Part shown: in pieces, positions 57,219 through 64,000 of the stretch
Layout of the letters: every line of letters begins with the position of its first letter
How positions within the stretch are numbered: the first letter of the stretch is position 1
DNA from: Rhododendron vialii
Taxonomy: Eukaryota; Streptophyta; Magnoliopsida; Ericales; Ericaceae
Length of the DNA stretch: 64,000 bases
Direction of reading: 5' to 3'
Assembly: GCF_030253575.1 (NCBI RefSeq)
Contig: NC_080566.1
Location: 11,169,501 to 11,233,500, forward strand
Translations under genes and position numbers: made by a program
The notes under the pieces: generated by a model
The model's database searches: none
What the model was told of the DNA's origin: nothing
What the model saw: only the letters and a program-made list of their open reading frames with translations

Positions 57219-57505
57219 TTTTTCGTTTTTGAACGAAATCCCTTCCCCGCCCCCGTTCCCTTCTTTCATCCGGTCGCCGCAACTTCGGCTCATTCCGTTC
57301 GGATCTTCCCGGAGAGTTTTCGCAGCGATTTTTCGAGCTGCGAGCCAAAATCGCCCCGTCAGCGGGCACGTTCGGCCGTAGCCATCCCTCCAACGGGATA
57401 CGGGGTCCGGCCGGCGAGACGTGGCTGGGAAAGCCAGAGATAGAGTGAGCAGTGCCCGACGGGGCAGAAAAATGGAACAAAAGAATTGAAAGCGGAGTTC
57501 CTATG

Positions 57506-57624
57506 GGGTGCGATCATACCAGCACTAATGCACCGGATCCCATCAGAACTCCGCAGTTAGGCGTGCTTGGGCGAGAGTAGTACTAGGATGGGTGACCCCC
57601 TGGGAAGTCGTCGTGTTGCACCCC
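57506..57624 (+). rRNA. 5S rRNA gene, unit 68
   Basis: G105; spacer GTACG, AATAG; 407 bp. Confidence 0.95.
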
Positions 57625-57912
57625 TTTTTCGTTTTTGTACGAAATCCCTTCCCCGCCCCCCGTTCCCTTCTTTCATCCGGTCGCCGCAACTTCGGCTCAT
57701 TCCGTCCGGATCTTCCCGGAGAGTTTTCGCAGCGATTTTTCGAGCTGCGAGCCAAAATAGCCCCGTCAGCGGGCACGTTCGGCCGTAGCCATCCCTCCAA
57801 CGGGATACGGGGTCCGGCCGGCGAGACGTGGCTGGGAAAGCCAGAGATAGAGTGAGCAGTGCCCGACGGGGCAGAAAAATGGAACAAAAGAATTGAAAGC
57901 GGAGTGCCTATG

Positions 57913-58031
57913 GGGTGCGATCATACCAGCACTAATGCACCGGATCCCATCAGAACTCCGCAGTTAGGCGTGCTTGGGCGAGAGTAGTACTAGGATGGGT
58001 GACCCCCTGGGAAGTCCTCGTGTTGCACCCC
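57913..58031 (+). rRNA. 5S rRNA gene, unit 69
   Basis: C105; spacer GAACG, AATCG, short C-run; 406 bp. Confidence 0.95.
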
Positions 58032-58318
58032 TTTTTCGTTTTTGAACGAAATCCCTTCCCCGCCCCCGTTCCCTTCTTTCATCCGGTCGCCGCAACTTCG
58101 GCTCATTCCGTTCGGATCTTCCCGGAGAGTTTTCGCAGCGATTTTTCGAGCTGCGAGCCAAAATCGCCCCGTCAGCGGGCACGTTCGGCCGTAGCCATCC
58201 CTCCAACGGGATACGGGGTCCGGCCGGCGAGACGTGGCTGGGAAAGCCAGAGATAGAGTGAGCAGTGCCCGACGGGGCAGAAAAATGGAACAAAAGAATT
58301 GAAAGCGGAGTTCCTATG

Positions 58319-58437
58319 GGGTGCGATCATACCAGCACTAATGCACCGGATCCCATCAGAACTCCGCAGTTAGGCGTGCTTGGGCGAGAGTAGTACTAGG
58401 ATGGGTGACCCCCTGGGAAGTCGTCGTGTTGCACCCC
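58319..58437 (+). rRNA. 5S rRNA gene, unit 70
   Basis: G105; spacer GTACG, AATAG; 407 bp. Confidence 0.95.
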
Positions 58438-58725
58438 TTTTTCGTTTTTGTACGAAATCCCTTCCCCGCCCCCCGTTCCCTTCTTTCATCCGGTCGCCGC
58501 AACTTCGGCTCATTCCGTCCGGATCTTCCCGGAGAGTTTTCGCAGCGATTTTTCGAGCTGCGAGCCAAAATAGCCCCGTCAGCGGGCACGTTCGGCCGTA
58601 GCCATCCCTCCAACGGGATACGGGGTCCGGCCGGCGAGACGTGGCTGGGAAAGCCAGAGATAGAGTGAGCAGTGCCCGACGGGGCAGAAAAATGGAACAA
58701 AAGAATTGAAAGCGGAGTGCCTATG

Positions 58726-58844
58726 GGGTGCGATCATACCAGCACTAATGCACCGGATCCCATCAGAACTCCGCAGTTAGGCGTGCTTGGGCGAGAGTAG
58801 TACTAGGATGGGTGACCCCCTGGGAAGTCGTCGTGTTGCACCCC
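58726..58844 (+). rRNA. 5S rRNA gene, unit 71
   Basis: G105; spacer GTACG, AATAG, CCTCGCC as in unit 51; 407 bp. Confidence 0.95.
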
Positions 58845-59132
58845 TTTTTCGTTTTTGTACGAAATCCCTTCCTCGCCCCCCGTTCCCTTCTTTCATCCGG
58901 TCGCCGCAACTTCGGCTCATTCCGTCCGGATCTTCCCGGAGAGTTTTCGCAGCGATTTTTCGAGCTGCGAGCCAAAATAGCCCCGTCAGCGGGCACGTTC
59001 GGCCGTAGCCATCCCTCCAACGGGATACGGGGTCCGGCCGGCGAGACGTGGCTGGGAAAGCCAGAGATAGAGTGAGCAGTGCCCGACGGGGCAGAAAAAT
59101 GGAACAAAAGAATTGAAAGCGGAGTGCCTATG

Positions 59133-59251
59133 GGGTGCGATCATACCAGCACTAATGCACCGGATCCCATCAGAACTCCGCAGTTAGGCGTGCTTGGGCG
59201 AGAGTAGTACTAGGATGGGTGACCCCCTGGGAAGTCGTCGTGTTGCACCCC
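59133..59251 (+). rRNA. 5S rRNA gene, unit 72
   Basis: G105 with GAACG but AATAG: recombinant like unit 31, with GACGAGGC; 407 bp. Confidence 0.95.
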
Positions 59252-59539
59252 TTTTTCGTTTTTGAACGAAATCCCTTCCCCGCCCCCCGTTCCCTTCTTT
59301 CATCCGGTCGCCGCAACTTCGGCTCATTCCGTCCGGATCTTCCCGGAGAGTTTTCGCAGCGATTTTTCGAGCTGCGAGCCAAAATAGCCCCGTCAGCGGG
59401 CACGTTCGGCCGTAGCCATCCCTCCAACGGGATACGGGGTCCGGCCGGCGAGACGTGGCTGGGAAAGCCAGAGATAGAGTGAGCAGTGCCCGACGAGGCA
59501 GAAAAATGGAACAAAAGAATTGAAAGCGGAGTGCCTATG

Positions 59540-59658
59540 GGGTGCGATCATACCAGCACTAATGCACCGGATCCCATCAGAACTCCGCAGTTAGGCGTGC
59601 TTGGGCGAGAGTAGTACTAGGATGGGTGACCCCCTGGGAAGTCGTCGTGTTGCACCCC
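59540..59658 (+). rRNA. 5S rRNA gene, unit 73
   Basis: G105 with GTACG but AATCG: recombinant; 407 bp. Confidence 0.95.
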
Positions 59659-59946
59659 TTTTTCGTTTTTGTACGAAATCCCTTCCCCGCCCCCCGTTCC
59701 CTTCTTTCATCCGGTCGCCGCAACTTCGGCTCATTCCGTCCGGATCTTCCCGGAGAGTTTTCGCAGCGATTTTTCGAGCTGCGAGCCAAAATCGCCCCGT
59801 CAGCGGGCACGTTCGGCCGTAGCCATCCCTCCAACGGGATACGGGGTCCGGCCGGCGAGACGTGGCTGGGAAAGCCAGAGATAGAGTGAGCAGTGCCCGA
59901 CGGGGCAGAAAAATGGAACAAAAGAATTGAAAGCGGAGTGCCTATG

Positions 59947-60065
59947 GGGTGCGATCATACCAGCACTAATGCACCGGATCCCATCAGAACTCCGCAGTTA
60001 GGCGTGCTTGGGCGAGAGTAGTACTAGGATGGGTGACCCCCTGGGAAGTCCTCGTGTTGCACCCC
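59947..60065 (+). rRNA. 5S rRNA gene, unit 74
   Basis: C105; spacer TTTTCGTACG, GAGAGATTTC, AATAG, GCTGAGAAAG, GAAGTGCTCG; 407 bp. The end of this spacer plus the next gene recurs at units 80-81. Confidence 0.95.
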
Positions 60066-60353
60066 TTTTTCGTTTTCGTACGAAATCCCTTCCCCGCCCC
60101 CCGTTCCCTTCTTTCATCCGGTCGCCGCAACTTCGGCTCATTCCGTCCGGATCTTCCCGGAGAGATTTCGCAGCGATTTTTCGAGCTGCGAGCCAAAATA
60201 GCCCCGTCAGCGGGCACGTTCGGCCGTAGCCATCCCTCCAACGGGATACGGGGTCCGGCCGGCGAGACGTGGCTGAGAAAGCCAGAGATAGAGTGAGAAG
60301 TGCTCGACGGGGCAGAAAAATGGAACAAAAGAATTGAAAGCGGAGTGCCTATG

Positions 60354-60472
60354 GGGTGCGATCATACCAGCACTAATGCACCGGATCCCATCAGAACTCC
60401 GCAGTTAGGCGCGCTTGGGCGAGAGTAGTACTAGGATGGGTGACCCCCTGGGAAGTCCTCGTGTTGCACCCC
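60354..60472 (+). rRNA. 5S rRNA gene, unit 75
   Basis: C105 and T59C (AGGCGCGCTTGG), predicted to break the A19-U59 pair of helix II; spacer GTACG, AATCG, GTTTCCGC; 407 bp. Confidence 0.92.
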
Positions 60473-60760
60473 TTTTTCGTTTTTGTACGAAATCCCTTCC
60501 CCGCCCCCCGTTCCCTTCTTTCATCCGGTCGCCGCAACTTCGGCTCATTCCGTCCGGATCTTCCCGGAGAGTTTCCGCAGCGATTTTTCGAGCTGCGAGC
60601 CAAAATCGCCCCGTCAGCGGGCACGTTCGGCCGTAGCCATCCCTCCAACGGGATACGGGGTCCGGCCGGCGAGACGTGGCTGGGAAAGCCAGAGATAGAG
60701 TGAGCAGTGCCCGACGGGGCAGAAAAATGGAACAAAAGAATTGAAAGCGGAGTGCCTATG

Positions 60761-60879
60761 GGGTGCGATCATACCAGCACTAATGCACCGGATCCCATCA
60801 GAACTCCGCAGTTAGGCGTGCTTGGGCGAGAGTAGTACTAGGATGGGTGACCCCCTGGGAAGTCCTCGTGTTGCACCCC
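60761..60879 (+). rRNA. 5S rRNA gene, unit 76
   Basis: C105; spacer TTTTCGTACG, GAGAGATTTC, AATAG, GGGGAAGAAA; 407 bp. Confidence 0.95.
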
Positions 60880-61167
60880 TTTTTCGTTTTCGTACGAAAT
60901 CCCTTCCCCGCCCCCCGTTCCCTTCTTTCATCCGGTCGCCGCAACTTCGGCTCATTCCGTCCGGATCTTCCCGGAGAGATTTCGCAGCGATTTTTCGAGC
61001 TGCGAGCCAAAATAGCCCCGTCAGCGGGCACGTTCGGCCGTAGCCATCCCTCCAACGGGATACGGGGTCCGGCCGGCGAGACGTGGCTGGGAAAGCCAGA
61101 GATAGAGTGAGCAGTGCCCGACGGGGAAGAAAAATGGAACAAAAGAATTGAAAGCGGAGTGCCTATG

Positions 61168-61286
61168 GGGTGCGATCATACCAGCACTAATGCACCGGAT
61201 CCCATCAGAACTCCGCAGTTAGGCGTGCTTGGGCGAGAGTAGTACTAGGATGGGTGACCCCCTGGGAAGTCGTCGTGTTGCACCCC
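61168..61286 (+). rRNA. 5S rRNA gene, unit 77
   Basis: G105; spacer GTACG, AATAG; 407 bp. Confidence 0.95.
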
Positions 61287-61574
61287 TTTTTCGTTTTTGT
61301 ACGAAATCCCTTCCCCGCCCCCCGTTCCCTTCTTTCATCCGGTCGCCGCAACTTCGGCTCATTCCGTCCGGATCTTCCCGGAGAGTTTTCGCAGCGATTT
61401 TTCGAGCTGCGAGCCAAAATAGCCCCGTCAGCGGGCACGTTCGGCCGTAGCCATCCCTCCAACGGGATACGGGGTCCGGCCGGCGAGACGTGGCTGGGAA
61501 AGCCAGAGATAGAGTGAGCAGTGCCCGACGGGGCAGAAAAATGGAACAAAAGAATTGAAAGCGGAGTGCCTATG

Positions 61575-61693
61575 GGGTGCGATCATACCAGCACTAATGC
61601 ACCGGATCCCATCAGAACTCCGCAGTTAGGCGTGCTTGGGCGAGAGTAGTACTAGGATGGGTGACCCCCTGGGAAGTCCTCGTGTTGCACCCC
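61575..61693 (+). rRNA. 5S rRNA gene, unit 78
   Basis: C105; spacer GAACG, AATCG, short C-run; 406 bp. Confidence 0.95.
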
Positions 61694-61980
61694 TTTTTCG
61701 TTTTTGAACGAAATCCCTTCCCCGCCCCCGTTCCCTTCTTTCATCCGGTCGCCGCAACTTCGGCTCATTCCGTTCGGATCTTCCCGGAGAGTTTTCGCAG
61801 CGATTTTTCGAGCTGCGAGCCAAAATCGCCCCGTCAGCGGGCACGTTCGGCCGTAGCCATCCCTCCAACGGGATACGGGGTCCGGCCGGCGAGACGTGGC
61901 TGGGAAAGCCAGAGATAGAGTGAGCAGTGCCCGACGGGGCAGAAAAATGGAACAAAAGAATTGAAAGCGGAGTTCCTATG

Positions 61981-62099
61981 GGGTGCGATCATACCAGCAC
62001 TAATGCACCGGATCCCATCAGAACTCCGCAGTTAGGCGTGCTTGGGCGAGAGTAGTACTAGGATGGGTGACCCCCTGGGAAGTCGTCGTGTTGCACCCC
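61981..62099 (+). rRNA. 5S rRNA gene, unit 79
   Basis: G105; spacer GTACG, AATAG, GCAAGAGAT; 407 bp. First member of block 79-81. Confidence 0.95.
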
Positions 62100-62387
62100 T
62101 TTTTCGTTTTTGTACGAAATCCCTTCCCCGCCCCCCGTTCCCTTCTTTCATCCGGTCGCCGCAACTTCGGCTCATTCCGTCCGGATCTTCCCGGAGAGTT
62201 TTCGCAGCGATTTTTCGAGCTGCGAGCCAAAATAGCCCCGTCAGCGGGCACGTTCGGCCGTAGCCATCCCTCCAACGGGATACGGGGTCCGGCCGGCGAG
62301 ACGTGGCTGGGAAAGCAAGAGATAGAGTGAGCAGTGCCCGACGGGGCAGAAAAATGGAACAAAAGAATTGAAAGCGGAGTGCCTATG

Positions 62388-62506
62388 GGGTGCGATCATA
62401 CCAGCACTAATGCACCGGATCCCATCAGAACTCCGCAGTTAGGCGTGCTTGGGCGAGAGTAGTACTAGGATGGGTGACCCCCTGGGAAGTCGTCGTGTTC
62501 CACCCC
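62388..62506 (+). rRNA. 5S rRNA gene, unit 80
   Basis: G105 and G113C (GTGTTCCACC), predicted to break the C6-G113 pair of helix I, so probably poorly functional; spacer GTACG, CCATAATAG, GCTGAGAAAG; 407 bp. Confidence 0.9.
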
Positions 62507-62794
62507 TTTTTCGTTTTTGTACGAAATCCCTTCCCCGCCCCCCGTTCCCTTCTTTCATCCGGTCGCCGCAACTTCGGCTCATTCCGTCCGGATCTTCCCG
62601 GAGAGTTTTCGCAGCGATTTTTCGAGCTGCGAGCCATAATAGCCCCGTCAGCGGGCACGTTCGGCCGTAGCCATCCCTCCAACGGGATACGGGGTCCGGC
62701 CGGCGAGACGTGGCTGAGAAAGCCAGAGATAGAGTGAGAAGTGCTCGACGGGGCAGAAAAATGGAACAAAAGAATTGAAAGCGGAGTGCCTATG

Positions 62795-62913
62795 GGGTGC
62801 GATCATACCAGCACTAATGCACCGGATCCCATCAGAACTCCGCAGTTAGGCGCGCTTGGGCGAGAGTAGTACTAGGATGGGTGACCCCCTGGGAAGTCCT
62901 CGTGTTGCACCCC
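62795..62913 (+). rRNA. 5S rRNA gene, unit 81
   Basis: C105 and T59C as in unit 75; spacer GTACG, AATCG; 407 bp. Confidence 0.92.
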
Positions 62914-63201
62914 TTTTTCGTTTTTGTACGAAATCCCTTCCCCGCCCCCCGTTCCCTTCTTTCATCCGGTCGCCGCAACTTCGGCTCATTCCGTCCGGAT
63001 CTTCCCGGAGAGTTTTCGCAGCGATTTTTCGAGCTGCGAGCCAAAATCGCCCCGTCAGCGGGCACGTTCGGCCGTAGCCATCCCTCCAACGGGATACGGG
63101 GTCCGGCCGGCGAGACGTGGCTGGGAAAGCCAGAGATAGAGTGAGCAGTGCCCGACGGGGCAGAAAAATGGAACAAAAGAATTGAAAGCGGAGTTCCTAT
63201 G

Positions 63202-63320
63202 GGGTGCGATCATACCAGCACTAATGCACCGGATCCCATCAGAACTCCGCAGTTAGGCGTGCTTGGGCGAGAGTAGTACTAGGATGGGTGACCCCCTGGG
63301 AAGTCGTCGTGTTGCACCCC
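63202..63320 (+). rRNA. 5S rRNA gene, unit 82
   Basis: G105; spacer GTACG, AATAG, GCAAGAGAT as in unit 79; 407 bp. Starts the second copy of block 79-81. Confidence 0.95.
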
Positions 63321-63608
63321 TTTTTCGTTTTTGTACGAAATCCCTTCCCCGCCCCCCGTTCCCTTCTTTCATCCGGTCGCCGCAACTTCGGCTCATTCCG
63401 TCCGGATCTTCCCGGAGAGTTTTCGCAGCGATTTTTCGAGCTGCGAGCCAAAATAGCCCCGTCAGCGGGCACGTTCGGCCGTAGCCATCCCTCCAACGGG
63501 ATACGGGGTCCGGCCGGCGAGACGTGGCTGGGAAAGCAAGAGATAGAGTGAGCAGTGCCCGACGGGGCAGAAAAATGGAACAAAAGAATTGAAAGCGGAG
63601 TGCCTATG

Positions 63609-63727
63609 GGGTGCGATCATACCAGCACTAATGCACCGGATCCCATCAGAACTCCGCAGTTAGGCGTGCTTGGGCGAGAGTAGTACTAGGATGGGTGACC
63701 CCCTGGGAAGTCGTCGTGTTCCACCCC
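63609..63727 (+). rRNA. 5S rRNA gene, unit 83
   Basis: Last complete gene; G105 and G113C as in unit 80; spacer GTACG, CCATAATAG; the spacer is cut by the window end. Confidence 0.9.
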
Positions 63728-64000
63728 TTTTTCGTTTTTGTACGAAATCCCTTCCCCGCCCCCCGTTCCCTTCTTTCATCCGGTCGCCGCAACTTCGGCT
63801 CATTCCGTCCGGATCTTCCCGGAGAGTTTTCGCAGCGATTTTTCGAGCTGCGAGCCATAATAGCCCCGTCAGCGGGCACGTTCGGCCGTAGCCATCCCTC
63901 CAACGGGATACGGGGTCCGGCCGGCGAGACGTGGCTGAGAAAGCCAGAGATAGAGTGAGAAGTGCTCGACGGGGCAGAAAAATGGAACAAAAGAATTGAA

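Larger units (their letters stand above)
29939..64000 (+). repeat. Homogeneous 5S rDNA tandem array, 83 complete genes, 407-bp unit
   Basis: A partial unit is followed by 83 complete 119-base 5S genes, all on the + strand; the array leaves the window at 64000. Gene starts are mostly 407 bp apart, with 406 (shorter C-run or one lost G), 405 and 408 variants. Each gene is followed at once by T5-CG-T5, a polymerase III terminator. Spacers are GC-rich. Units differ at a handful of diagnostic sites used in the entries below: gene base 105 (C or G); GTACG or GAACG about 17 bases after the gene; AATAG or AATCG about 130 bases after the gene. All genes carry G55 (usual plant base A) and G at -1 (usual C). 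No 35S rDNA is present, so 5S is unlinked to it here. Near-identity of copies indicates active homogenisation by unequal exchange or gene conversion. Confidence 0.98.

Noticed and set aside
30295-63990. Dozens of near-identical 70-114 codon open frames over the array on both strands
   Set aside because: They repeat every 407 bp, cover gene and spacer, and arise from one GC-rich repeat with few stops. They have no independent coding evidence.
29939-64000. Regular direct repeats as a CRISPR array
   Set aside because: The repeat is a 5S rRNA gene with a homologous spacer. Spacers are not unique, and the sequence is plant nuclear DNA.
1-64000. tRNA genes, 35S rDNA or a complete host gene
   Set aside because: I saw no cloverleaf with A and B boxes, no 18S, 5.8S or 25S sequence, and no exon-like host coding sequence. 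Reading by eye could miss a diverged tRNA.

Overview
This window is nuclear DNA from a flowering plant, probably a eudicot; the species cannot be told from the sequence. The evidence is a plant-type 5S ribosomal RNA gene array, plant LTR elements of the Ty3/Gypsy Tat and chromovirus types, a TRIM with an initiator-Met-tRNA type primer site, a Stowaway MITE and many GA/CT microsatellites. No host protein-coding gene could be supported. Reading frames over the array are by-products of the repeat, and the long frames at 20-26 kb belong to a retroelement.

Layout. 1-9.5 kb: AT-rich non-coding DNA with small mobile elements: a TRIM with exact 5-bp target duplication (1164-1528), a Stowaway MITE (5865-6104), a long foldback MITE with exact 10-bp flanking repeats (7851-8220), a second foldback (about 8575-8925), a possible Helitron end and short tandem duplications. 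9.5-20.2 kb: an old, diverged 5S rDNA cluster with six 5S relics spaced about 400-406 bp once insertions are subtracted. It is split by a 2.8-kb solo LTR inserted inside a 5S relic, the front part of an Ogre/Tat-like element, and a 2.2-kb solo LTR in reverse orientation. 20.2-29.9 kb: a broken Tat-lineage Ty3/Gypsy element with gag, protease, reverse transcriptase, two RNase H domains, integrase, a repeat-rich 3' untranslated region, an antisense ORF region and a 3' LTR. 29.9-64.0 kb: a young, nearly uniform tandem array of 83 complete 5S genes, all on the + strand, period 407 bp (range 405-408), running off the right edge.

How it fits together. The array would supply 5S rRNA, transcribed by RNA polymerase III from promoter elements inside the gene and ending at the T-run right after each gene. 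The diverged cluster reads as the eroded edge of the same locus, no longer homogenised and filling with retroelements. The most interesting points are: every array gene carries G55 in box A and G at -1, where most old relics keep A55 and C at -1; 34 of 83 genes carry C105G, predicted to break a helix V pair; the array contains local two- and three-unit higher-order repeats; and two different LTR elements appear to have joined the 5S gene within about five bases of nucleotide 90. Numbering takes +1 as the first G of GGGTGCGATC. I found no new molecular system beyond these.
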